From contig JAOZPF010000008.1 in the NCBI GenBank assembly GCA_029932895.1, positions 1 through 10,560 of the forward strand: 10,560 nucleotides of DNA, given 5' to 3'. This DNA is from Anaerolineae bacterium. Lineage in GTDB: Bacteria; Chloroflexota; Anaerolineae; B4-G1; DUEL01. The notes under the pieces are model-generated. The model saw nothing but the letters and a program-made list of their open reading frames with translations. It made no database searches and had not been told where the DNA came from. This document shows positions 1-7,070 of the stretch, one piece after another (the first letter of the stretch is position 1; each line of letters starts with the position of its first letter). The position numbers were made by a program, and so were the translations under genes.

Positions 1-1917
1 GACCCGGTCAAGGGATACTGGACCGGTATCAACAAGACCGCTGTCAAGAACTCGCAGGGGACTGTCACCGAGGTAGCAATGTACTCCATTATGGAGAACC
101 CGATGACAGCCTGCGGCTGTTTCGAGTGCATCGTCATGTACATCCCCGAAGCAGAAGGGGTGATGGTGGTCAGCCGTGAGGACCCCAGCATGACCCCAGC
201 CGGTATGACTTTCTCCACCCTCGCTGGTATGTGCGGCGGCGGTATCCAGACCCCCGGCGTGATGGGCATCGGCAAGTTCTACCTGACCAGCCCCAAGTTC
301 ATCTCCGCCGATGGCGGCTTCAAGCGCATTGTCTGGATGTCCAGCTTCCTCAAGGACAGCATGGCGAGCGAGTTGGCTGCGGTGGCGGAACGGGAGGGCA
401 TTCCCGACCTGATCGAGCGCATCGCCGACGAGCGCAGCGTGACCACCGTGGACGAACTGGTCACGTGGCTCAAGGAAAAGAACCATCCGGTGTTGGAAAT
501 GGGAGTGATGCAGGCCGCGTCGGGCGCGGCGGAGGTCGCGGCCCCGGCCGCCAAGGCTGAGGCTCCGGCTGCGGTGGAGGCCAAACCAGCGGCCCCCGCG
601 CCGGAACCCAAGCCGCCGGCTCCAGCGCCCAAGGCAGAACCACCGGCCCCCGTGCCGGAGAAACCAAAACCGGCCCCGGCTCCTGCGCCGCCAGCGCCTG
701 CACCCGCTGTGGCTGCGCCTCCATTGCCGGCCGGCGCCGACGCCCAGGCCATCGTCCAGGCTACCGCCGAGGTCGTTATGGGCAGCATCCGGCGCGCCCT
801 TGAGGCGGCGCTGGTAGAGCTGGGTGGAACCGCCCCGGCTGCCCCGGCCGCCGCTGCGGTCGCTCCGGCTCCCGTCGCCGCGCCAGCCGAGGCCGCGCCG
901 GTGGCGGTGGTGGAGAAGGAACGACCAGTGGTTCCCCCCTGGAGTGAAGAGAAAGAAACACTAGACTTTATGAAGGAAAAGTGGCCCGGCAAGGTCCGCG
1001 AGATCACGCTGGGAGCCACCGCTGCCGAGGGCGGCACGCGCACCAAGACGGTCACCGTCGGCGGTGCAACGGTGATGCCGTTCCTCAGCTTTGAGGGGGA
1101 CCCCGGCCACAGGCCGGTGATAGGCATCGAGATTCAGGACCGTCGCCCTACCGACTGGTCGCCGTTGCTGGAAAAGGCTTGGGGCGATGTGATGAATGAC
1201 CCCGCCGAGTGGGCCAAGGCGGCCGAAAAGGCGGGGGCCGATCTGATCGTGCTCCAGCTCAGCCTGACCGACGCCAACGGTGAGCCGAACACGGCCGAGA
1301 ACGCCCGCGCCGTGGTGGATAAGGTGCTCAAAGCCACCGGCTTGCCGCTCGTCGTCCTGGGCCCTGGGCAGGTCGATCTCGATAATGAACTACTGGTCGC
1401 CGTAGCTGATGCGGCTGCCGGCGAGCGGCTGGCGCTGGGCATCTGCGAGGAAAAGAACTATCGCACTATCGTTGCCGCAGCACTGGCCAACGGTCATCTG
1501 GTCACTGCTCGTACCGCGATGGACGTCAATCTGGCCAAGCAGCTCAACATCCTCATCAGCGACATGGGGTTGCCCCCGGAGCGCATTTTGATGGACCCGA
1601 CCTGCGCTGGCGTGGGGTACGGGATGGAGTACGGCTACTCGGTGATGGAGCGGCTGCGGCTAGCGGCCCTCCAGGGCGACAGTATGACCCAGTTGCCGAT
1701 GATCGTCACCGTGGGCTATGAGGCCTGGCGCCAGAAAGAGAGCAAGGTAGGCGAGGGCGTGCCCGAAGCCTGGGGCGACTGGGAGGAGCGGGCGATCAAC
1801 TGGGAGACGGTGACAGCCGCTACCCTGGTCGAGTCGGCCGCCGACATCGTGGTCCTGCGCCATCCCGAGTCGGTGCGGCGCATCCAGAATATGATCAACG
1901 AGTTGAGGGGAGAGTAG
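1..1917 (+). CDS. acsB-acsD: Acetyl-CoA synthase (AcsB, C-terminal part) fused to CFeSP small subunit (AcsD); 5' end outside window
   Basis: The reading frame is open from base 1 and runs to a TAG at 1915-1917, so the true start lies upstream; ATG 79 is internal. Residues below count from that ATG. Residues 1-144 match the C-terminal domain of AcsB/CdhC. They carry the MTACGCFEC motif, whose Cys12 and Cys14 (CGC) bind the distal nickel of the A-cluster; the other cluster cysteines would be upstream. The family-typical TPAGMTFSTLAGM, TSPKFIS and IVWMSSFLK stretches follow. Residues 145-218 and 251-288 are Ala/Pro-rich linkers around a predicted helix (221-250). Residues from about 298 to 612 are a full AcsD/CdhD TIM barrel, with EGGTRTKTVTVGG, PVIGIEIQDRRP and DPTCAGVGYGMEYGYSVMER. 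AcsB condenses CO, a methyl group and CoA; AcsD pairs with AcsC to hold the corrinoid. These are normally separate proteins, so the fusion is unusual. acsC follows after 3 bp, implying coupled translation. The two domain identities are very secure; the joining is seen directly as one uninterrupted frame. Confidence 0.95.
   Translation, partial: DPVKGYWTGINKTAVKNSQGTVTEVAMYSIMENPMTACGCFECIVMYIPEAEGVMVVSREDPSMTPAGMTFSTLAGMCGGGIQTPGVMGIGKFYLTSPKFISADGGFKRIVWMSSFLKDSMASELAAVAEREGIPDLIERIADERSVTTVDELVTWLKEKNHPVLEMGVMQAASGAAEVAAPAAKAEAPAAVEAKPAAPAPEPKPPAPAPKAEPPAPVPEKPKPAPAPAPPAPAPAVAAPPLPAGADAQAIVQATAEVVMGSIRRALEAALVELGGTAPAAPAAAAVAPAPVAAPAEAAPVAVVEKERPVVPPWSEEKETLDFMKEKWPGKVREITLGATAAEGGTRTKTVTVGGATVMPFLSFEGDPGHRPVIGIEIQDRRPTDWSPLLEKAWGDVMNDPAEWAKAAEKAGADLIVLQLSLTDANGEPNTAENARAVVDKVLKATGLPLVVLGPGQVDLDNELLVAVADAAAGERLALGICEEKNYRTIVAAALANGHLVTARTAMDVNLAKQLNILISDMGLPPERILMDPTCAGVGYGMEYGYSVMERLRLAALQGDSMTQLPMIVTVGYEAWRQKESKVGEGVPEAWGDWEERAINWETVTAATLVESAADIVVLRHPESVRRIQNMINELRGE
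514..942 (+). other. Interdomain linker: two Ala/Pro-rich segments around a short predicted helix
   Basis: Between the AcsB and AcsD domains, 514-738 encodes a segment of about 75 residues made almost entirely of Ala, Pro, Glu, Lys and Val. A segment of about 30 residues (739-828) has a heptad-like helical pattern with few prolines (AIVQATAEVV, then SIRRALEAALVEL). A second Ala/Pro/Val segment lies at 829-942. Composition and layout resemble the flexible linkers of 2-oxoacid dehydrogenase E2 proteins, where stiff but mobile Ala/Pro arms let a carrier domain swing between sites. Here the likely job is to let the methyl-carrying corrinoid module reach the A-cluster while staying attached. The middle helix may be a docking or oligomerisation element. 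Composition is seen; mobility and docking are inferred. Confidence 0.75.
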
Positions 1918-1920
1918 AAG

Positions 1921-3267
1921 ATGGCGCTTTCAGGCATTCAGATCTACAAGCTGTTGCCCCAGACCAACTGCAAGGAGTGTGGCTTTCCCACCTGTCTGGC
2001 CTTTGCGATGAAGCTGGCGGCCAAACAGGCCGAGCTGGACAAGTGCCCCTACGTCTCGGAGGAGGCGCGGGAAAAGCTGGCCGAGTCGTCCGCCCCCCCG
2101 GTGCGGCTGGTGACGCTCACCGCCGACGGTAGGGAGGCCAAGGCAGGGAACGAGATCGTGCTCTTCCGGCACGAAAAGACGTTCTACAACCGGCCTGGCA
2201 TCTTTATCCGCTTCCGCGACGACGAGCCGTTGGACGCGATCAAGGGCAAGGTGCAGGAGGTGGCGGAGTATGCGGTCGAATACGTCGGCATCGCGCTGAC
2301 GGTGGATGGCCTGGCTATAGAGGCGACGGGGGATGGCGACACCTTTGCGGCAACGGTGCAAGGCGTGCTGGAGGTCGCCAAGCTGCCCCTCATCCTCATC
2401 GCGTCCGACCCGGCTGTGATGGCCAAGGGACTGGAGGCGGCCGCGGGCACCAAGCCGCTGCTCCACGGCGCGACCGCGGATACCTGGGAATCCTTCGTCG
2501 AACTGGCCAAGCAGCATGGTGTACCGATGGCTATCCGCGCCGATACGCTGGGCGCTCTGGCCGACCTGTCGACCAAGATCAAGGAGGCGGGGGTCGATGA
2601 CATTGTCTTTGACCCCGGCGTACGCGATCTGCGGTCGTCGTTGACGCTGAACACGCTGATTCGCCGTATGGCGCTCAAAAAGACCTTCCGCGCGCTGGGC
2701 TTTCCCATCATCAGTTTCCCCGGCGAATGCGCCGATGACGAGGGGATGGTCACGGTGGCGGCGACCCAGGCCATCGCCAAGTATGGCGGGTTCATCGTAC
2801 TGGACCGGTTCAGCCCGGCGACGGTCTACCCGCTGCTGGTGCTGCGCGAGAATATCTACACCAACCCGCAGGAGCCGATCCAGGTTCAGCCTGGTATCTA
2901 CGAGATCAACGATCCTCAACCCAACTCACCGCTGATGGTGACCACCAACTTCTCCATCACCTACTTCTCTGTGGCGAACGAGATCGACGGCAGCGGGATG
3001 CCTGGCTGGCTGTTGGTGGCCGATGCTGAGGGGATGAGCGTGCTCACCGCCTGGGCGGCGGGCAAGTTCGACGCCGAGCGCATCGCCAAGGCGGTCAAGT
3101 CGACCAACGTCGAGGAAAAGCTCAGCCACCACAAGCTGATCCTCCCCGGCCATGTCTCGGTCCTGCTGGGCGAGCTGGAAGAGGAGCTGCCCGGTTGGGA
3201 GATCATGGTCGGTCCGCGCGAGGCAGTGGACCTGCCTGGCTATCTCAAGCTGTGGAACGCAAGCTAG
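1921..3267 (+). CDS. acsC: Corrinoid iron-sulfur protein large (gamma) subunit, AcsC/CdhE
   Basis: This 448-residue protein carries the methyl group between methyl-THF:corrinoid methyltransferase and acetyl-CoA synthase. The N-terminus has the [4Fe-4S] motif CKECGFPTC with Cys17, Cys20 and Cys25, plus Cys42 in DKCPY. This matches the spacing of the Moorella protein, whose cluster feeds electrons to cobalt during reductive activation. A TIM-barrel domain follows (roughly 60-320), including SFPGECADDEGM. The C-terminal corrinoid-binding domain (about 325-448) contains TTNFSITYFSVANEI, GWLLVADAEGMSVLTAW and KLILPGHVSVLLGELE, where the cobamide sits at the interface with AcsD. Length equals the family norm. 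The start is ATG 1921, just 3 bases after the fused acsB-acsD stop, with a purine-rich GAGGGGAGAG inside the preceding gene as ribosome-binding site. The partner AcsD is the end of the fused protein encoded immediately upstream. Identification is very secure. Confidence 0.97.
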   Translation: MALSGIQIYKLLPQTNCKECGFPTCLAFAMKLAAKQAELDKCPYVSEEAREKLAESSAPPVRLVTLTADGREAKAGNEIVLFRHEKTFYNRPGIFIRFRDDEPLDAIKGKVQEVAEYAVEYVGIALTVDGLAIEATGDGDTFAATVQGVLEVAKLPLILIASDPAVMAKGLEAAAGTKPLLHGATADTWESFVELAKQHGVPMAIRADTLGALADLSTKIKEAGVDDIVFDPGVRDLRSSLTLNTLIRRMALKKTFRALGFPIISFPGECADDEGMVTVAATQAIAKYGGFIVLDRFSPATVYPLLVLRENIYTNPQEPIQVQPGIYEINDPQPNSPLMVTTNFSITYFSVANEIDGSGMPGWLLVADAEGMSVLTAWAAGKFDAERIAKAVKSTNVEEKLSHHKLILPGHVSVLLGELEEELPGWEIMVGPREAVDLPGYLKLWNAS

Positions 3268-3273
3268 AATAAC

Positions 3274-3307
3274 GCGAGGCCTCGGAGGGGAACTTCCGAG
3301 GCCTCGC
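3274..3307 (+). terminator. Perfect 13-bp hairpin between acsC and acsV, without a T-tract
   Basis: Seven bases after the acsC stop there is a perfect inverted repeat. Left arm GCGAGGCCTCGGA is at 3274-3286, right arm TCCGAGGCCTCGC at 3295-3307, with an 8-base loop GGGGAACT. The stem is 13 bp and very GC-rich, so it should fold stably in RNA. The bases after it (AAGTGATGTCC) have no run of T, so it is not a textbook intrinsic terminator. It could be a leaky terminator, an mRNA 3'-end stabiliser or a processing site that lowers expression of the downstream activator genes relative to the structural subunits. The hairpin is seen; its function is inferred. Confidence 0.7.
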
Positions 3308-3381
3308 AAGTGATGTCCGTCCACCGGCTTCAAGATAGGTATCACTGGCTGGTGGGACAGAACGGGTGTATAAAAAGAGGC

Positions 3382-3397
3382 AGGAGGAAACGCCATT
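3382..3397 (+). promoter_or_regulatory. Shine-Dalgarno site that places the acsV start at ATT
   Basis: AGGAGG at 3382-3387 lies 7 bases before ATT at 3395-3397. The frame opens after a TAA at 3371-3373. Between that stop and GTG 3455 it contains no ATG, GTG, TTG or CTG codon. ATT is therefore the only initiator-like codon served by this strong site, and using it restores the first beta-strand of the ferredoxin domain. Confidence 0.65.
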
Positions 3398-5329
3398 ACC
3401 ACGGTTACTGTACGCTTTGAGCCTGCGGAAGAGCAGGCTGGCGAACCGCGAGAGGTGGAAGTACCCGTCGGCACGTTGCTGAGCGATGCGGCTCAGCAGG
3501 CCGGGGTCGATATCCTGATGCCCTGCGGCGGGCAGGGACGCTGCGGGCGGTGCGCTGTCATCGTCAAGGAGGGGGCGGTTCACCGCCGCTCGACACAGCG
3601 GCTCTCGCCGGACGACGTGGCGGCTGGCTATGCGCTCTCTTGCCAGACCGTTGTCACGGAGGACACTGTTGTCGTCGTTCCGCTGCAGGAAAAGATCGAG
3701 CGTCGCTTGAAAGAAAGCAAGCGCGCCGAAAAGGTCGAGTTGCCCTTCCCTTATGCTTTTGACGACCAACCGCTGCGCAAAGTCGTCGTCACTTTGGAAC
3801 CGCCCAGCCTGGAGGATCAGACCGACGATTGGTCCCGACTGCGGCGGGAGCTGGTCCGCCGATACAACCTGAAGGACGTGCAAGCCTCCCTGCCGGTGCT
3901 GCGTCGGCTTGGCTCCGCGTTGCGCGAGGGGGAGTGGACGGCGACGGTGGTGTTGGAGATGGATGCGTGGGACCGCCCGGAGGGGCCGCCGCGCATTATC
4001 GACGTTCTTCCCGGCGAGCACCTGGAAAGCCTGTGGGCTGTCGCCATTGATATCGGGACGACCAGTAACCACGTCTGGCTGGTTGACCTGGTTAGCGGCA
4101 AAGTTATGAGTCACAAGGCCGACTATAACGGCCAGATCGCCCGCGGCGAGGATGTCATCTCCCGCATCATCTATGCTTCCAAAGGGAACGGCCTGCAGGA
4201 ACTACAGCAACTGGTGATAGAAACCCTCAACCGGTTGATCGGGCAGGCGGCCAAGGAGCGGGGGATCAGCACCGCCGAGATCTACAAGGCGGTCGTCGCC
4301 GGCAACAGCACGATGATTCACCTCTTTGCCGGTATCCCACCCGAATCGATCCGCTTGATGCCGTTCATCACCGTCGTCAACGAGGTGCCGTCCTTCCCCG
4401 CCCGCGAGGTCGGCCTGGGGATCAATACCGAGGGGACGGTGGACTGCTTGCCTGGCATCGCCTCTTACGTGGGGGCCGACATCACCTCCGGCGTGATCAG
4501 CTCGGGGATGTGTGACGAGAGGGAAAAACTGACGCTCTTTGTGGACATTGGGACCAACGGCGAGATGACGCTGGGTGATTGTTCCTGGCTGATCGCCTGT
4601 GCCTGTTCCGCCGGCCCGGCCTTTGAGGGGGCGGGGGTGGTGCATGGCATGCGCGCTACGGAAGGGGCCATCGAGGAGGTCTGGATCAACAGCAAGAACT
4701 ATGAGCCGACCTACCGTGTCATTGGTGGCATCAAGCCTCGTGGCATCTGCGGCTCGGGCCTGATCTCGCTGCTGGCAGAGATGTTTGTCGCCGGGGTGGT
4801 GGATAAGAGTGGCAACGTCGATCTCACTCTGCCCACCGACCGGGTGCGGCAGGGCGAGCATGGCGCCGAGTACGTTGTGGCGTGGGCCGACGAGACGGCC
4901 ATCGGCGAGGACATCACCATCACGGCGGTTGATATCGACAACCTGATGCGGGCCAAGGCGGCGATCTATGCCGGGTTCTCTGTTCTGGCCCGTAGCGTGG
5001 GCCTGAGCCTGAGCGACGTAGGCCAGATGCTCATCGGCGGGGCGTTCGGTCAGTATATCAACGTGGAGAAGGCAATCCAGATCGGCATGCTGCCCGATAT
5101 GCCGTTCGACCAGTTCCACTTTTTGGGGAACACATCGCTCCGGGGGGCCTATATGGCCCTGCTCTCGCGGGAGATGCGCCAGCGGGTGAACGAGGTGGGC
5201 CAGATGATGACCTACCTGGAGCTTTCAGCCGACAATACCTTCTTTGACGAGTTCAACGCAGCGCTTTTCTTGCCGCACACCGACCTGGAGCAGTTCCCAT
5301 CGATGAAAGAGCTCTTGGAGGGGCGCTAA
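3395..5329 (+). CDS. acsV: Reductive activator of the corrinoid iron-sulfur protein (RACo/AcsV type, ferredoxin plus ASKHA ATPase)
   Basis: From ATT 3395 the product is 644 residues; from GTG 3455 it would be 624. It uses ATP to return inactive Co(II) CFeSP to Co(I). The N-terminus is a plant-type [2Fe-2S] ferredoxin with CGGQGRCGRC (Cys44, Cys50, Cys53) and a fourth Cys83 in ALSCQT. A linker and middle domain follow. The C-terminal half is the actin-like ASKHA ATPase (RACo C-terminal, formerly DUF4445), with phosphate-loop motifs VAIDIGTTSN (Asp219) and LFVDIGTNGEM (Asp384), then ICGSGLISLL and the adenosine motif IGGAFGQY. ATT is preferred because the residues before GTG 3455 (TTVTVRFEP) form the expected first strand of the ferredoxin fold, and AGGAGG sits 7 bases upstream. 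GTG 3455 lacks a good ribosome-binding site and would cut that strand. The target proteins are encoded directly upstream. The family call is very secure; the exact start is less so. Confidence 0.95.
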   Translation: MTTVTVRFEPAEEQAGEPREVEVPVGTLLSDAAQQAGVDILMPCGGQGRCGRCAVIVKEGAVHRRSTQRLSPDDVAAGYALSCQTVVTEDTVVVVPLQEKIERRLKESKRAEKVELPFPYAFDDQPLRKVVVTLEPPSLEDQTDDWSRLRRELVRRYNLKDVQASLPVLRRLGSALREGEWTATVVLEMDAWDRPEGPPRIIDVLPGEHLESLWAVAIDIGTTSNHVWLVDLVSGKVMSHKADYNGQIARGEDVISRIIYASKGNGLQELQQLVIETLNRLIGQAAKERGISTAEIYKAVVAGNSTMIHLFAGIPPESIRLMPFITVVNEVPSFPAREVGLGINTEGTVDCLPGIASYVGADITSGVISSGMCDEREKLTLFVDIGTNGEMTLGDCSWLIACACSAGPAFEGAGVVHGMRATEGAIEEVWINSKNYEPTYRVIGGIKPRGICGSGLISLLAEMFVAGVVDKSGNVDLTLPTDRVRQGEHGAEYVVAWADETAIGEDITITAVDIDNLMRAKAAIYAGFSVLARSVGLSLSDVGQMLIGGAFGQYINVEKAIQIGMLPDMPFDQFHFLGNTSLRGAYMALLSREMRQRVNEVGQMMTYLELSADNTFFDEFNAALFLPHTDLEQFPSMKELLEGR

Positions 5330-5350
5330 CTTCTACATAGAGGAGGCACA

Positions 5351-6124
5351 TTGACGACAACTGTTGCGCTGGCGGGCAAGGGCGGTACAGGCAAGACGAC
5401 GGTGGCGGCGCTTCTCATCCGCTACCTCGTGGAGGAGCGGCAGGGGGCCATACTGGCTATCGACGCCGATCCCGCCAGCAATCTCGATATGGTACTGGGA
5501 ATGGAAGTGGAGGCAACGGTCGGCGGCATCCGCGAGGACATGCTCGTCCAGGTCCACTCCAGCGGCGCGCTCGCCGGCTCGATGCCCGGGGGGATGAGCA
5601 AGCAGGAGTACCTGGATTATCAGGTCCAGATGGCGTTGGCGGAGGGGGACCACGTCGACCTGTTGGCGATGGGACGGCCCGAGGGGCCGGGTTGTTATTG
5701 CGCCGCTAACCAGATGCTGCGCGTGATCGTGGATCGTCTCTCTGGTCAATACGATTATGTTGTCGTGGACAACGAGGCTGGCATGGAGCACCTCAGCCGT
5801 CGCACTACCCGCGATGTGGATGTGTTGCTGTTGGTGACCGACCCCACGCGCCGGGGGATCGTCGCCGCCAGCCGTATGGCGGACATGGTGCCGGAGCTAG
5901 AGATCGGTGTGGGTCATGTCTATCTGGTCGTCAACCGGCTGCGGGGTGAGATGCCGGAGCCGCTGGCCGAAGTGGTGGCAGAGACAGGCCTGGACCTGGT
6001 CGGAACGGTGCCGGAGGACGCGGCGATGCCTGATTTTGAGTACGCGGGCCGGCCGCTGGTTGAACTCCCGGCTGATACGGCCGTCTACCAGGCCGTGAAA
6101 GAGATCGCTGAGAAAATCGTCTAG
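5351..6124 (+). CDS. cooC: CooC-type nickel-insertion ATPase (CODH/ACS maturation)
   Basis: This 257-residue SIMIBI-class P-loop ATPase is likely to load nickel into CODH or ACS. The deviant Walker A motif GKGGTGKTT has the signature Lys10 and catalytic Lys15. AIDADPASNLD follows as the switch/Walker A' region. A CxC motif (Cys115-Tyr-Cys117 in GPGCYCAAN) corresponds to the cysteines that bind nickel across the CooC dimer. The strand DYVVVDNEAGMEHLSRRTT is typical of CooC and AcsF. Length is normal. The start is TTG 5351 with AGGAGG at 5341-5346, a short 4-base spacing; it gives TTTVALAGKGG, the expected N-terminal strand, and no better codon lies nearby. The gene is 21 bp after acsV, so cotranscribed. 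CooC (acting on CODH) and AcsF (acting on ACS) are close paralogues that this sequence alone does not separate. Confidence 0.92.
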   Translation: MTTTVALAGKGGTGKTTVAALLIRYLVEERQGAILAIDADPASNLDMVLGMEVEATVGGIREDMLVQVHSSGALAGSMPGGMSKQEYLDYQVQMALAEGDHVDLLAMGRPEGPGCYCAANQMLRVIVDRLSGQYDYVVVDNEAGMEHLSRRTTRDVDVLLLVTDPTRRGIVAASRMADMVPELEIGVGHVYLVVNRLRGEMPEPLAEVVAETGLDLVGTVPEDAAMPDFEYAGRPLVELPADTAVYQAVKEIAEKIV

Positions 6125-6146
6125 GTATTCATAAAGGAGGCACGGC

Positions 6147-7070
6147 ATGTATATCATCGCGGAGAACATCCATATCATCTCTCCCAAGGTAAAGGCAGCC
6201 ATCGCCGAGCGGGATGCCAAATTCTTTCAGAACCTGGCGGTGCAGATGGTGGAGGCCGGAGCAAGTGCGATCGACCTGAACATTGGCCCACAGAAAAAGC
6301 GCGGCCACGAGATCTTGCCCTGGCTGGTCGAGACCGTCGAGGCAGTGACGGATGTGCCGTTGGTCTTTGACACGACGAACCTGACCGCCATCGAGGCAGC
6401 GTGCGAGACGGTGTCCAAAGCGCAGCCAATCATCAACTCTACCGACGCGCGAGCGGAGCGATTGGAGACAGTGCCGGCGGTGGCTAAAAAGTACAATGCG
6501 CGCCTCATTGCCCTGACGATGGCTGAGGGGATGATCCCTGTTGGCGCTGACGAGCGGGTGAGCATCGCCTTGGAACGACTGATCCCCCATATGCTAGAGA
6601 TAGATTTTCCCATCGACGACTTGATCATCGACCCCCTAGTGCTGACGGTCTCTGGTTGTCAGGAATACTGCCCGGAGTGCGTCGAGGCGGTACGGACCAT
6701 CAAGTTTGCCTGGGATCCGCCCCCATTGACCAACGGTGGCCTCTCCAACGTGTCCAACGCAGTCCCCAACGAGATGCGGCCGCTGCTCAACCGGACCTAC
6801 ATGGTCATGCTGATGGGCGCCGGCATCGATATGGTCATCGCCGATCCCTTTGACACAAAGCTGATGGAGTGGATCCGGGTGATCGAGGAGCGGGACGAGA
6901 GCACATCGCTCAACCGGCTGCTGGTCAGGCTCCATGATCGGGTGGAGGCGATGGAGGAGCTGCAACCGGAGGACGTCGATATGGACGACCCGGAGCAGCG
7001 CGATGTCTGGAAGACAGTCCAGGTGCTGCTCAACAAAGTGATCTATACCGATTCCTACCTGCGGCTGTAA
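6147..7070 (+). CDS. acsE: Methyl-THF:corrinoid iron-sulfur protein methyltransferase, AcsE
   Basis: The 307-residue pterin-binding TIM barrel transfers the N5-methyl of methyl-THF to Co(I) of the AcsC/AcsD protein. Compared from memory with the Moorella enzyme, it keeps Asp75 (VFDTTN), Asn97 (INST), Asp162 (IIDPLVL) and Asn201 (GLSNVS), which bind and help protonate the pterin. The end, VQVLLNKVIYTDSY, also matches. It is about 45 residues longer than the usual 262, almost all from a charged segment at about residues 244-286 (EERDES through DDPEQRD). A second oddity is a CX3CX2C motif (Cys171, Cys175, Cys178 in SGCQEYCPEC) in the loop after the Asp162 strand, where Moorella lacks cysteines. 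The ATG at 6147 has AAGGAGG 7 bases upstream, and the gene is 22 bp after cooC. The stop codon overlaps a tandem repeat. The family is secure. THF is the expected carrier given folD next door. Confidence 0.93.
   Translation: MYIIAENIHIISPKVKAAIAERDAKFFQNLAVQMVEAGASAIDLNIGPQKKRGHEILPWLVETVEAVTDVPLVFDTTNLTAIEAACETVSKAQPIINSTDARAERLETVPAVAKKYNARLIALTMAEGMIPVGADERVSIALERLIPHMLEIDFPIDDLIIDPLVLTVSGCQEYCPECVEAVRTIKFAWDPPPLTNGGLSNVSNAVPNEMRPLLNRTYMVMLMGAGIDMVIADPFDTKLMEWIRVIEERDESTSLNRLLVRLHDRVEAMEELQPEDVDMDDPEQRDVWKTVQVLLNKVIYTDSYLRL

Noticed and set aside
279..1127. Long minus-strand open frame of 282 residues opposite the AcsB-AcsD linker
   Set aside because: It is the antisense of an Ala/Pro-rich, GC-rich coding region, giving a low-complexity Gly/Ala/Ser product. 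The + strand frame has clear family motifs across the same bases.
1930..2919. Minus-strand open frame of 329 residues opposite acsC
   Set aside because: It shows no recognisable motif and lies wholly opposite a well-identified gene; it is a by-product of high GC content. The same applies to 3245-4114, 4202-5119, 7418-8089, 8452-9303 and 9303-10181.
3369..3374. TATAAA as a possible -10 element before acsV
   Set aside because: No convincing -35 hexamer lies 16-18 bases upstream, and only about 20 bases separate it from the start codon. A promoter in the gap remains possible but is not supported.
3310..3420. Small + strand open frame (GTG/ATG at 3310/3313 to TGA 3418) crossing the acsV start
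   Set aside because: It has no ribosome-binding site before it, a basic product of about 35 residues without features, and overlaps the ferredoxin-domain coding sequence in another frame.
3455..3457. GTG as the start of acsV
   Set aside because: It lacks a good Shine-Dalgarno sequence and would remove the first beta-strand of the [2Fe-2S] ferredoxin domain. ATT 3395 with AGGAGG fits better.
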